Assembly (NCBI GenBank): GCA_011391215.1
Contig: JAABQX010000007.1
Span: forward strand, 1 to 52,161
Direction: 5' to 3'
DNA: 52,161 nucleotides
DNA from: Rhodocyclaceae bacterium
GTDB lineage: Bacteria; Pseudomonadota; Gammaproteobacteria; Burkholderiales; Rhodocyclaceae
The notes below the pieces were generated by a model. It saw only the letters and a program-made list of their open reading frames with translations. It made no database searches and was not told the DNA's origin. The translations under genes and the position numbers were made by a program. The stretch's first letter is position 1. Every line of letters starts with the position of its first letter. Below are positions 18,233-26,745 of the stretch, one piece after another.

Positions 18233-18659
18233 AGATGTGTACGGCCCCATCCGCGCTGCGGTTTGGCCGCACCAGGCCCTACCTTGCTTGCGACTTCTCC
18301 TGCATATCCTGCCTTGGCATTCATTCTTCCACGCAACCGATAACTTTATGGCGTTGCACCGTCTCACACCCTGAAAACAATTCACTGAAGTTGGCTAGAC
18401 TACACACATCCAGCGAATTTTGCCGGCCATTTAGTTGAATTATGCCGGCAATGTTTGACTTCGGTATGGCTTATGTGAGACAGTCGCGCCCCGCTTCGGT
18501 TGCCGGTGGTTGTTGCACCGGCTGTCATCGATTTCTGGCCCCCCGCTTTTCAGAGTATTTCCTGTCTGGCACTTCAGGTTGGCGTCGATGTTGATAGACC
18601 CAACTTGCTCGTCCGTTGTATTTGGCCGAGGCGCTTTTTATTTGCCTACAGGAAATCAG
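18233..18659 (+). other. Long untranslated region before the DEAD-box helicase, with two hairpins
   Basis: No credible gene is seen in this 427-bp stretch. Two perfect stems occur: TTGCCGGC at 18420-18427 with GCCGGCAA at 18444-18451, and GCCGGTG at 18502-18508 with CACCGGC at 18516-18522. If the promoter lies in its left part, the helicase mRNA has a long structured leader. No convincing -35/-10 pair could be picked. Confidence 0.4.
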
Positions 18660-19997
18660 ATGACACAGTTCACCGCACTTGGCCTCGACCCGGCCTTTTC
18701 TCCCACGCTTGCCGCCCTCGGCATTACCGAACCCACGCCCGTCCAGACGCAGGCCATTCCGATCCTGCTTGGTCGCCGCGACCTGATCGCCACCGCCCCC
18801 ACCGGCACCGGCAAGACCGCCGCCTTCCTGCTGCCCGCCATGCAGCGGATGATCGGTAACAGCCCCCTGCGCATGGTCGGCCCGCGCGTCCTCGTACTGA
18901 CGCCGACGCGTGAACTGGCGCAGCAGGTCGGCAAGGCCGCCGTCGATTTCGGCCGCGCGCTGCCGCGCTGCCGCACCGTCTGCATCACCGGTGGCGAGTC
19001 GTACATCACCCAGAACAAGGCGCTCGCTGGTTCCTATGACATCCTTGTCGCCACGCCCGGTCGGCTGATGGACCAGATCAATAGCGGACGCATCGTCCTC
19101 TCCAACCTGGAAGTGCTGGTGCTCGACGAAGCCGATCGCATGCTCGACATGGGTTTCGCCGATGATGTCATGGCCATCGCCAAGAAGCTGCCAAAGGAAC
19201 GCCAGACCGTGTGCTTTACCGCCACGCTGTCGGACGACGTACAGCGCATGTCACGTCAGTTGCAGAACGACCCGCAAACCATCGCCGTGGCCAAGCCGGT
19301 AGCAGATCGTTTGCAGATCGACCAGCACGTTTTCTACGTCGACGACATCGGCCACAAGCGCCGCCTGCTCGATCACTGGCTGGCCGACGTCGGCATCAAC
19401 CAAGCGCTGGTGTTCACTTCTACCAAAGTTGCCGCCGAAGAACTCGCCGCCTCGCTGGAAGCCGATGGCCATTCAACCGTCGCGCTGCACGGCGACCTGC
19501 CGCAAAAACATCGCACGCGCATGATGAATGTGATGCGCCGCGGCCAGGCGCGCATCCTCGTCGCCACCGATGTCGCCGCGCGCGGCCTCGATGTGCCGGC
19601 GATCACCCACGTCTTCAACTTCGACCTGCCCAAGTTCGCCGAGGATTATGTGCACCGCATCGGCCGTACCGGCCGCGCCGGCGCCAGCGGCACCGCGATC
19701 TCCTTCGTCAACCGCAACGACGTGCTGGCGCTGCAGAAGATCGAGCGTTTCATCGGTCACAAGGTGAATGTTTCAACCGTGACCGGCATGGAAGCCCGCT
19801 TCAAGCCGGGCACAGGCAAACCGGCACGCCCCGCCGGCAAGCCGGGCGGAAAATTTGGCGGTAAAGGCAGCTTCAGCAAGTCGGGCAGTGCAGGCAATGG
19901 CGCTAGCCAGGACAAGCCCTGGCAAAGCCGCAAACCCGCGCGCCATACGCCACATCATGCGACGCAATCAAGTGGCCGGAGCGCTCGCGCGGGCTGA
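18660..19997 (+). CDS. DEAD-box ATP-dependent RNA helicase, RhlE type
   Basis: 445 residues from ATG 18660, which is preceded by ACAGGAAA. All helicase motifs are in order: Q motif (PTPVQTQAIP), I (APTGTGKTAAF), Ia (TPTRELAQQ), Ib (TPGRLMD), II (VLDEADRMLDMGF), III (TATL, where SAT is usual), IV (LVFTSTKVAAEEL), V (RILVATDVAARGLD) and VI (YVHRIGRTGRAG). A basic, glycine-rich tail follows from about residue 385. It unwinds RNA in ribosome assembly or decay. The TAT for SAT change in motif III is seen in some RhlE relatives. The structured leader may regulate it. Confidence 0.92.
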   Translation: MTQFTALGLDPAFSPTLAALGITEPTPVQTQAIPILLGRRDLIATAPTGTGKTAAFLLPAMQRMIGNSPLRMVGPRVLVLTPTRELAQQVGKAAVDFGRALPRCRTVCITGGESYITQNKALAGSYDILVATPGRLMDQINSGRIVLSNLEVLVLDEADRMLDMGFADDVMAIAKKLPKERQTVCFTATLSDDVQRMSRQLQNDPQTIAVAKPVADRLQIDQHVFYVDDIGHKRRLLDHWLADVGINQALVFTSTKVAAEELAASLEADGHSTVALHGDLPQKHRTRMMNVMRRGQARILVATDVAARGLDVPAITHVFNFDLPKFAEDYVHRIGRTGRAGASGTAISFVNRNDVLALQKIERFIGHKVNVSTVTGMEARFKPGTGKPARPAGKPGGKFGGKGSFSKSGSAGNGASQDKPWQSRKPARHTPHHATQSSGRSARAG

Positions 19998-20016
19998 TTA
20001 CTGCCCGCGCATTTTC
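19987..20016. terminator. Terminator between convergent helicase and dps genes
   Basis: GCGCGGG at 19987-19993 pairs with CCCGCGC at 20004-20010, followed by ATTTTC. It overlaps the helicase stop codon and probably serves both directions. Confidence 0.6.
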
Positions 20017-20023
20017 TGCCGGA

Positions 20024-20509
20024 TCACTCTTCGAGAAGGCTGCGCAGCATCCACGCGGTTTTCTCGTGAACATCCAGCCGCTGCGTCAGAACATCGGCGG
20101 TCGGCTGATCGTTGGCCTTGTCCACCAGCGGGAAGAGTTCACGCGCAGTACGCGCCGTCGCTTCCTGCGCGTCGACCAGCAGACGGATCATCTCGGTGGC
20201 CTTGGGCACGCCGTCCACTTCCTTGATCGAGGCGAGTTTGACGAATTCCTTGTAGGTGCCGGGGGCGGGATGGCCGAGTGCGCGAATGCGTTCGGCGATG
20301 ATGTCGAGCGCGTTCCATTGCTCGGTGTATTGCCCCATGAACATCAGGTGCAGGGTATTGAACATCGGGCCGGTGACATTCCAGTGGAAGTTGTGCGTCA
20401 TCAGGTAGAGCGTGTAGCTGTCTGCAAGCAGGTGAGACAGGCCCTTGGCAATCCTGGCGCGGTCGGTGTCGGAAATGCCGATGTCGATACGGGTGGCTTT
20501 CTTTTTCAT
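20024..20509 (-). CDS. dps: Dps-family DNA-protection ferritin
   Basis: A 161-residue four-helix protein. The ferroxidase-site signature is HNFHWNVTGPMFNTLHLMFMGQYTEQWNALDIIAERIRALGH, where His, Asp and Glu residues bind iron between subunits. A basic N-terminus (MKKKATRID) could contact DNA. Dps dodecamers oxidise ferrous iron with peroxide and coat DNA under stress. It lies 101 bp behind oxyR on the same strand, and the gap holds an OxyR-like binding site; GAAGGAGAG precedes the ATG at 20509. Confidence 0.93.
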   Translation of the reverse strand: MKKKATRIDIGISDTDRARIAKGLSHLLADSYTLYLMTHNFHWNVTGPMFNTLHLMFMGQYTEQWNALDIIAERIRALGHPAPGTYKEFVKLASIKEVDGVPKATEMIRLLVDAQEATARTARELFPLVDKANDQPTADVLTQRLDVHEKTAWMLRSLLEE

Positions 20510-20577
20510 ATTGCTCTCCTTCGGTGATGTTGCGAGGTCGATAGAATCATTGTCCGCGCAAGGAGCCTATTACTCCA

Positions 20578-20614
20578 ACGAATTATCGCTATGCGAACGA
20601 TAGCCGACGGCTAT
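20578..20614 (-). promoter_or_regulatory. Probable OxyR binding site upstream of dps
   Basis: CTAT (20589-20592), seven bases, ATAG (20600-20603), seven bases, CTAT (20611-20614): three of the four OxyR quarter-sites in exact phase. The fourth (20578-20581, ACGA) is poor. The site overlaps the oxyR stop codon and is centred about 87 bp before the dps start. The known consensus is ATAG-N7-CTAT-N7-ATAG-N7-CTAT. Confidence 0.65.
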
Positions 20615-21519
20615 TTGACGGGCTGGGTACCCGGCAACTGGCAATCGAGCAACGCACGGCGCACCAGGTCAATGGCCTGGTGACGCGGAAAGCTGGCGCG
20701 CCAGACCAGTCCGACGCGGCGTACCGGCGTCGGTTCGTCAAAAAGTTTCACGCGTAGCAACGGATCGTCCGGCGCCAAGGTGTCGACGGCCGACGCTGGC
20801 ATCACCGTAATGCCAACGCCGGAGGCAACCATCAGCCGGATGGTTTCGAGCGACGAGCCTTCCAGCACCTGCGGGCCGCCGGCACCGGCGCGCGTGCACA
20901 AATCGAGCACCTGATCGCGGAAACAGTTGCCGCGCCCCAACATCAGCAGCGGCTCGTCGAGCAGGCGCGCGGCATCGACCGTCTGCTGCTGCGCCCAGGC
21001 ATGGCCCGCCGGCACCAGCGCGCGAAACGCCTCGTCATAAACGGGCTGCGCCACCAGCCCGGGTTCCTGTACGGGCAGCGCCAACACAGCAACATCGAGT
21101 TCGCCACTCTTTAGCGCCTCGAGCAACTGCGTCGTAAAGCTTTCCTGGATCATCAGCGGCATCTTCGGCGCACGTTCCTTGATGAGCGGCACGAGGCGCG
21201 GCAGCAGGTAAGGGCCGATGGTGTAGATCGCGCCGAGCCGCAGAGGGCCGGCCAAGGGGTCGCCTGACGTATCGGCAAGTTCCTTGACGCGCGCGGCCTC
21301 GGCCAGCACACGCTCGGCCTGGCGCACGATGGGTTCGCCGGCGGGCGTCAGGCTGACCTCGCTCTGGCCGCGCTCGAACAAAATTACACCGAGCTCATCC
21401 TCGAGCTTTTTCACCGCCACCGAGAGCGTCGGCTGGGCGACATGACATTTTTCCGCCGCGCGGCCGAAATGTTTTTCGCGGGCGAGGGCAACGATATAGC
21501 GCAGTTCAGTCAGGGTCAT
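20611..21519 (-). CDS. oxyR: Hydrogen peroxide-responsive LysR regulator OxyR
   Basis: 302 residues from ATG 21519 (MTLTELRYIVALAREKHFG), the usual OxyR N-terminus; an in-frame upstream ATG would add 34 unlikely residues. The winged helix-turn-helix covers residues 1-60. The redox cysteines are C199 and C208 (GNCFRDQVLDLCTRAG), at the same numbers as in E. coli OxyR, so it should form the peroxide-induced disulfide. It regulates peroxide defence, here probably dps directly downstream. It is divergent from the coiled-coil gene at 21600. Confidence 0.94.
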   Translation of the reverse strand: MTLTELRYIVALAREKHFGRAAEKCHVAQPTLSVAVKKLEDELGVILFERGQSEVSLTPAGEPIVRQAERVLAEAARVKELADTSGDPLAGPLRLGAIYTIGPYLLPRLVPLIKERAPKMPLMIQESFTTQLLEALKSGELDVAVLALPVQEPGLVAQPVYDEAFRALVPAGHAWAQQQTVDAARLLDEPLLMLGRGNCFRDQVLDLCTRAGAGGPQVLEGSSLETIRLMVASGVGITVMPASAVDTLAPDDPLLRVKLFDEPTPVRRVGLVWRASFPRHQAIDLVRRALLDCQLPGTQPVK

Positions 21520-21599
21520 GACACCGATTCTAACCGCGTCCGGACGCCAGACTCGCAGCGTAGAATCCGGCAAAATACCAACCTCCGGGAGGCACGCGC

Positions 21600-22643
21600 A
21601 TGAGCGGTCCGATGGCAGCATCCTTCGGCATTGAAGCCGCCGTTCTCATTTCCGCGCAAGCAATCCTGCAAGGCGCTGCCGAAATTGCCGCAGGTATTTC
21701 CGCCGCAGAACAACAAGCTGCCGCCACCCGCAGCCAGCGCCGCGAGGAACGTCAGCGGATGCGTGCGGCGCAGCAAGCCGGCATCGAAAAGAGACAGCGC
21801 GAAGAAGCTGAAAATGCCGCCCTGGCTACGCTGACCCGCCAGCGGGAAGCCGCGCTCGCCCTGCTGGCAAAGACACAAGACGGCGATTTCGCCGCCACGC
21901 TGCAGTCACTGCTGGCCGCCGGCGTGTCGGCACAGGAACAGCTCGGCACTTTTCTCGCCCGTGCACGGCTGGCGGGTACCAGCGCAGACGTCGCCGCCGC
22001 CCGCCAGCAACTCATCGAACGCGTACTTGACCGCCTTGAACTCGATACGGATGCGCCGCTGCCCGCCGCCCTCGATACACTGGCACAACAAATCGCGGCG
22101 GCACCGACAGCAGAACGCGCGGCGGCGCTGGCAACCGAACTGCGCTACCAGGTGCAAACCCACAACGCAGCGCGCGCTGTGGCGGCACGTGAAAAGTCGG
22201 CGCTGGCGGCACGGCAACAATTGGAGGAAGCCGCTGCCGTAGTGCTCGAACAATCGCTGAAGGACCTCGGTTATGCCGTCGAGGAGATCGAGGAAACACT
22301 GTTCATCGAAGGCGGCATCGCCCATTTCCAGCGTGCCGAATGGGGCGACTATTTCATCCGCCTGCGCATCGATCCCCAGCGTAACGCGATGAATTTCAAC
22401 GTCGTGCGTGCCGGTACGGCCAGTGAAGATCGCCACCATGAAGACCTGCGCGCCGAGGAACGCTGGTGCAGCGAGTTTCCGCGCCTGTTCGAAACTTTGC
22501 AGGCGCGCGGCATTCCGATCAACGTCACCCGGCTGTTGCAGGCCGGCGAAGCGCCGGTACAAGTCGTTGATGCATCCAGCCTGCCGGCGCGGCGTGACGA
22601 AGCAGAACGCCAACGTGAGACCCTTAAAGCACGGAGCATTTGA
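21600..22643 (+). CDS. Conserved coiled-coil protein of unknown function, paired with an AAA+ ATPase
   Basis: A 347-residue protein, not recognised. Residues 15-75 and 130-230 are Ala/Glu/Gln/Arg-rich helices of coiled-coil type (QQAAATRSQRREERQRMRAA). Residues 230-320 look like a small alpha/beta domain (LKDLGYAVEEIEETLFIEGG, DYFIRLRIDPQRNAMNFNVV, ERWCSEFPRLFETLQARG). The start has GGGAGG 8 bases upstream. Its stop overlaps the start of the AAA+ gene by one base (TGATG), so it is likely a partner or substrate adaptor. A 24-bp motif copy lies in it, coding for EKSALAARQ within a helix. Confidence 0.7.
   Translation: MSGPMAASFGIEAAVLISAQAILQGAAEIAAGISAAEQQAAATRSQRREERQRMRAAQQAGIEKRQREEAENAALATLTRQREAALALLAKTQDGDFAATLQSLLAAGVSAQEQLGTFLARARLAGTSADVAAARQQLIERVLDRLELDTDAPLPAALDTLAQQIAAAPTAERAAALATELRYQVQTHNAARAVAAREKSALAARQQLEEAAAVVLEQSLKDLGYAVEEIEETLFIEGGIAHFQRAEWGDYFIRLRIDPQRNAMNFNVVRAGTASEDRHHEDLRAEERWCSEFPRLFETLQARGIPINVTRLLQAGEAPVQVVDASSLPARRDEAERQRETLKARSI
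22192..22215 (+). repeat. 24-bp dispersed motif inside the coiled-coil gene
   Basis: One mismatch, sense to the gene, encoding KSALAARQ in a helical region (frame differs from the copies in fmt and topB). Confidence 0.9.
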
Positions 22644-24550
22644 TGACCGACACCGCCCCCGATCTCACCCCGCGCTGGCTGAAAGACCTGGAACGGCTGC
22701 TGCCGATCCGTTCGCAATTCATCATCTCCGGCAACATCCGCGACAGCCTGCTGACCCCGGCCACGCAGCATGGCTGGTTCCTCGTGCCGCTGCTGCGTGG
22801 CCTGTGGGACACGCTGCGGCGCCAGGGCTACCGCTACCTGCTGGTGTATGACCCGGCGGATGGCGTGCGCGTCTATCCGCATGAGCCGGCAATCGTCGAG
22901 TTGGCCACCCGGATCCACGAGTTGAAACTGCAGGATGGCTTGATGCCGATGGGTCTTGAATCCTTGATCCAGCTGATGCGCAAACTCGGCGCGAGTCGCG
23001 AGGCACGCGGTGCGCTGGTGCTCGATTTCGCTTCGCGCCTGGCGCGCGCGCCCGACCATCTGGATAGCGGAGAGCACCGCTTCTTTGTCGCTGCCGAAAA
23101 GCTCTCTCTTACCGCCAGCCCCATCGTGCCGACGCCACCAGCGGTAGCCGCAGCCGAATCTGCCCCCGTCCCCGTACCGCAACCGTCCGCCTCGCCGCTC
23201 TTCAACCCCGCGCTCTTCAACCCGGTCTTGTGGCTGGTCAACCGTCCGCAGGATCTGCCCTCGTGGTTCGCGTTCGATTCCGAGCGCATCGCCTCGCTGA
23301 TCGTCGGCCGGCCGGATTACGAGTCGCGTGAGACGGCGGCGCGGCAGCTTGTCACGCTGTTTCCCGGCCATGCTGCGGCCGATGCCACAGCACGCGCCGA
23401 AGCGGTGCGGCGACTGGCCGACAGCACCGACGGCCTGACGCTGACGGCGCTGGCCGACATCACCCAGCTCGCCGTGAAGCAGGGTATCGGCATCGGCGGC
23501 GTCGAGGATGCGGTGCGTAGCTACAAGGTTGGCGCCACGGACAACCCCTGGCGCAAGGATTACCTGAAGGACAAGATTCGCGGCGCGCGCGCTGCCCTCG
23601 AGGAGCGCGTCAAGGGCCAGCACCAGGCCGCCACCAAGACCATCGACATCCTCATGCGCTCAGTGATGGGGCTCACAGGAGCTCAAGCGCGCGCAGGCTC
23701 TGGACGCCCCCGCGGCGTGCTGTTCTTCGCCGGCCCCACCGGTGTCGGCAAGACCGAGCTGGCCAAGACGCTGACGCAGCTCATTTTTGGCGACGAGCGC
23801 GCCTACATCCGTTTCGACATGAGCGAATTTGCCGACGAGCACACCGGTGCACGGCTGCTCGGCGCCCCGCCCGGCTACATCGGCTATGACGCCGGCGGCG
23901 AACTCACCGACGCGGTACGCGAGCGACCGTTCTCGGTGATCCTTTTCGACGAGATCGAGAAGGCTCACCCGCGCATCCTCGACAAGTTCCTGCAGATTCT
24001 CGAAGACGGCCGCCTCACCGACGGGCGCGGCGACACCGCCTACTTTTCTGAAGCCATCCTGATCTTTACCTCCAACCTCGGCATCTTCATCGACGATGGC
24101 CACGGCCAGCGCGTGCAGAACGTCAAGCCCGGCGATACCTATGAAGTCGTGGAAACGCGCGTGCGCGAGGCCATCGCCGACCACTTCAAATACCGCCTCG
24201 GCCGCCCGGAGATCTTGAACCGCATCGGCGACAACATCGTCGTCTTCAACTTCATCACCCCCGACATCGCCGCGCTGATCCTTGCCGGCATGCTGAAAAA
24301 CGTCACACGCCGCCTTGCCGATGAGCACAAGATCGAACTGGTGATTCCCGCAGGCATCCGCGCGCAGCTGCTCGACCTGTGCACCCGTGACCTCTCCAAT
24401 GGCGGACGCGGCATTGGCAACACGCTGGAATCGTGTTTTATCAACCCGCTGGCGCGCGCCCTGTTCGCGCTCGACCTCGATAGCCGCACGCAAGTGACGG
24501 TGGCCGCCATCGAGGAACAAGACAAGGTATTCAGCGTTTCACTGCAATAG
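22643..24550 (+). CDS. ClpA/B-like AAA+ ATPase with an unusual N-terminal half
   Basis: 635 residues from ATG 22643. The C-terminal half (about 330-635) is a ClpA/ClpB D2-type AAA+ module: Walker A GPTGVGKTELAK, pore loop PGYIGYDAGG, Walker B VILFDEIEKAH, sensor 1 IFTSN, arginine finger RPEILNRI and sensor 2 NGGRGIGNTLE. The first half has no Walker A. It begins RSQFIISGNIRDSL and RYLLVYDPADGVRVYP and may be a degenerate AAA+ fold. ClpP-binding IGL/IGF loops were not seen, so it is likely a remodeller. The last seven residues (VFSVSLQ) were supplied by the island inserted at its 3' end; the displaced tail lies at 29829-29878. Confidence 0.85.
   Translation: MTDTAPDLTPRWLKDLERLLPIRSQFIISGNIRDSLLTPATQHGWFLVPLLRGLWDTLRRQGYRYLLVYDPADGVRVYPHEPAIVELATRIHELKLQDGLMPMGLESLIQLMRKLGASREARGALVLDFASRLARAPDHLDSGEHRFFVAAEKLSLTASPIVPTPPAVAAAESAPVPVPQPSASPLFNPALFNPVLWLVNRPQDLPSWFAFDSERIASLIVGRPDYESRETAARQLVTLFPGHAAADATARAEAVRRLADSTDGLTLTALADITQLAVKQGIGIGGVEDAVRSYKVGATDNPWRKDYLKDKIRGARAALEERVKGQHQAATKTIDILMRSVMGLTGAQARAGSGRPRGVLFFAGPTGVGKTELAKTLTQLIFGDERAYIRFDMSEFADEHTGARLLGAPPGYIGYDAGGELTDAVRERPFSVILFDEIEKAHPRILDKFLQILEDGRLTDGRGDTAYFSEAILIFTSNLGIFIDDGHGQRVQNVKPGDTYEVVETRVREAIADHFKYRLGRPEILNRIGDNIVVFNFITPDIAALILAGMLKNVTRRLADEHKIELVIPAGIRAQLLDLCTRDLSNGGRGIGNTLESCFINPLARALFALDLDSRTQVTVAAIEEQDKVFSVSLQ
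24501..24526 (+). repeat. Left 26-bp direct repeat (attL-like) in the AAA+ gene 3' end
   Basis: Identical to 29829-29854 over 26 bases (begins TGGCCGCC, ends GACAAG). Here it encodes VAAIEEQDK of the AAA+ ATPase, 8 codons before its stop. Confidence 0.9.
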
Positions 24551-24551
24551 T

Positions 24552-24575
24552 GCCGTCCTGCCAGCACCGAATTTT
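24552..24575 (-). repeat. 24-bp dispersed motif just inside the island
   Basis: Three mismatches. It lies one base after the AAA+ stop codon, between the left direct repeat and the helicase remnant. Confidence 0.75.
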
Positions 24576-24692
24576 CTGGAATGCTGGAAGCAGCCAGAAA
24601 AGGATGCTGACGAGACAGGGGCATGCTGCAAGATGCACCCTTCATCAGGTTAAATCCGCGATAATCGTCGCAATTGGCTCCCAAAATGACAA

Positions 24693-24956
24693 ATGCGCCT
24701 GATCGACAACATCAACAGCTTGCTGGGTGAAGACCTCAAAGGCATCATCCAGCGCTTCGGCCGCGTGGACCGCATCGGCTCGCAAAACGCCAGCATCCAG
24801 TTGGTCAACTACTGGCCCGACATCAGCCTCGACGAATACATCAGGCTCAAGGAGCGCGTCGAAAACCGCATGATGATCGCCGACGTCACCGCCACCGGCG
24901 ACGACAACGTCCTCAACGCCCAGGCCAACGACGTGGCCTATCGATCAGTCCGATGA
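24693..24956 (+). pseudogene. Remnant of an SNF2-like helicase C-terminal domain
   Basis: From about 24738 the frame encodes IIQRFGRVDRIGSQNASIQL, NYWPDISLDEYIRLKERVENRM and ADVTATGDDNVLNAQ. These are helicase motif VI and the following segment of the large SNF2-like helicases found beside type III-like methylase genes. Everything before motif VI is missing and the sequence before 24738 is unrelated. The frame runs into the Mod remnant near 24940 and stops. It cannot be a working helicase. Confidence 0.75.
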
Positions 24957-26070
24957 TGAAGCAGTGCTGCAGGCCAAGTACAGTGAATGGTTCAAAGAAC
25001 ACAAGTCTCAGTTGTGGCCTATGGATGGCTATAAGTTCATTGACCGCGGAGGTATTTACGCGGGAATTCGTGGCGTTCACAACCCCGGAAAGGAGGGGTA
25101 CAGATACGATGTTCTACATCCGCGGTCGGGGTTGCCTTGTACCGAACCTCTGATGGGGTATCGCTTTCCCAAAGAAACGATGGATCAGTTACTCGCCGAT
25201 GGCAGAATTATCTTTGGCGATGACCATACGAAACTTATTGAGCTCAAGGCATATGCACACGAGTACCAAGAGAAGCTCTCTAGCGTGATTGAGATCGACG
25301 GGCGATCGGGTGCCTACGATGTACGTGAGCTTTTCCCAGAGTACCGAACTGCTTTTGAGAATCCGAAACCAGTCAAATTCCTTCAGCGGTTCATTCCGTT
25401 GTTACTCAAGAATCAGGGCGATATATATCTTGATTTTTTTGCTGGATCTGCTTCCAGCGCGCATGCTGTAATGGACTTAGGAGCCAAGGATGGTGTCTCA
25501 CGTCGTTTTATTTTGGTTCAGATTCCAGAACGCTGTAACGAAAAGTCAGATCCATTCAAGAAGGGCGTGACTTCAATTTCAGAGTTAAGCAAAGAGCGCA
25601 TCCGCCGCGCCGGTAAAAAAATCAAGCAAGACAACGCCGGCAAACCTGACATCGCCAACCTCGACATCGGCTTCCGCGTCCTGAAAATCGACAGCTCCAA
25701 CATGAAGGAGGTCTACTACACCCCGGATGCCGTCACGCAGGAAGCGCTCCCCGGTCTGGTCGACAACATCCGCGCCGACCGCAGTGCCGAAGATCTGCTG
25801 TTCCAGGTGCTGCTCGACTGGGGCGTCGATCTGGCCTTGCCGATCAGCCAGCAAAGCATCGCCGGCAAGACGGTGTTCTTCGTCGACGGCAACGCCTTGG
25901 CCGCCTGCTTTGAGACCGGCATAGCCGAGGACTTCGTCAAGCAGCTCGCTGCGCACAAGCCGCTGCGCGTGGTATTTCGCGATTCCGGCTTCATCAGCGA
26001 CAGCGTGAAAATCAACGTCGAGCAGGTCTTCAAGCTGCTCTCGCCCGCCACCGAAATCAAGACGCTGTGA
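24938..26070 (+). pseudogene. N-terminally truncated type III DNA methyltransferase (Mod)
   Basis: Mod homology starts abruptly at IDQSDDEAVLQAKYSEW (about 24940) and runs to the normal C-terminus (TEIKTL). Present: part of the target-recognition region (RGVHNPGKEGYRYDVLHP, PLMGYRFPKETMDQLLADGRIIFGDD), the SAM-binding motif I (DIYLDFFAGSASSAHAVMDLG) and the C-terminal domain. Missing: the N-terminal part with the catalytic DPPY motif, which comes first in this beta class. The only start (GTG 24964) is internal. Bases up to about 25580 are clearly more AT-rich than those after 25600 and than neighbouring genes, suggesting a swapped recognition segment. Confidence 0.8.
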
Positions 26071-26084
26071 TGGCCAGACCCCTT

Positions 26085-26130
26085 GATAAGTCCCATAAAG
26101 GGACTTATCATTCCCTTTATGGGACTTATC
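26085..26130. promoter_or_regulatory. Operator-like inverted repeats before the MNT gene
   Basis: GATAAGTCCC (26085-26094), five bases, GGGACTTATC (26100-26109): a perfect 10-bp inverted repeat. A third half-site GGGACTTATC follows at 26121-26130, exactly 21 bp (two helical turns) after the second. TCCCATAAAGGGA (26091-26103) and TCCCTTTATGGGA (26112-26124) also form a perfect inverted pair. The site abuts the start of a protein with an N-terminal winged helix, so autorepression is likely. Confidence 0.75.
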
Positions 26131-26139
26131 GATAACATC

Positions 26140-26745
26140 ATGCAGACCCTGCCGCTCAGCGACGCCCTGTTTACTGCAACCCAGCAGAAGGTGCTGGGCC
26201 TGCTGTATGGCAAGCCGGACCAGAGTTTCTACGCCAATGAGATTGCCCGCTGGGCAAAGGTCGGTAAAGGCAGCCTGATGCGCGAGCTGGACCGGCTGCA
26301 TCGAGCCGGCATACTGACCCTGAACCGCCAGGGCAACCAGACCCACTACCAGGCCAACCCGGAATGCCCAATTTATGGGGAGCTGCTGGGCATCGTGCGC
26401 AAGACTTTCGGCATCGGCGAGCAACTGCAGGCCACCCTGGCGCCCCTGGCGGATCATCTGGTGTGGGCTTTTGTCTATGGCTCCATCGCCAAGGGCTCGG
26501 ATCATGCCGGCAGCGATATCGACCTGATGCTGATCGGCGAGAATCTCGGCTACGGCGACTTGGTGGAGCGCTTGTTGCCCGTGGAAGAGCGTCTTGGCCG
26601 CAGCATCAACCCGACGATCTACACGCCGGCCGACTGGCTGGCCAAGAAGGCCGCCGGCAACAGCTTTGTCTTGCGGGTGTCAGAGCAGGACAAGATCAAC
26701 CTGATCGGCGGACCGCCGCCGGAGGAGCCGGCCAATGAGCAGTAA
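26140..26745 (+). CDS. Nucleotidyltransferase (MNT) with N-terminal winged helix-turn-helix
   Basis: 201 residues from ATG 26140; in-frame ATGs at 26119 and 26083 lie inside the operator and are less likely. Residues 5-85 are an ArsR-like winged helix (ATQQKVLGLLYGKPDQSFYANEIARWAKVGKGSLMRELDRL). Residues 100-160 are a minimal nucleotidyltransferase: GSIAKGSDHAGSDIDLMLIG has the GS-x-DxD metal-binding core. MNT proteins AMPylate or otherwise neutralise HEPN toxins. The HEPN gene follows with an 11-bp overlap, and the operator lies just upstream. All key residues are intact, unlike the surrounding restriction genes. Confidence 0.85.
   Translation: MQTLPLSDALFTATQQKVLGLLYGKPDQSFYANEIARWAKVGKGSLMRELDRLHRAGILTLNRQGNQTHYQANPECPIYGELLGIVRKTFGIGEQLQATLAPLADHLVWAFVYGSIAKGSDHAGSDIDLMLIGENLGYGDLVERLLPVEERLGRSINPTIYTPADWLAKKAAGNSFVLRVSEQDKINLIGGPPPEEPANEQ

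Noticed and set aside
18570-18590. TGGCAC...TTGGC as a sigma-54 promoter before the helicase
   Set aside because: Spacing between GG and GC is 12, not the required 10.
23660-24520. 286-codon frame antisense to the AAA+ ATPase
   Set aside because: Opposite a well-supported AAA+ domain and low-complexity in Asp/Val/Gly, as expected for a shadow.
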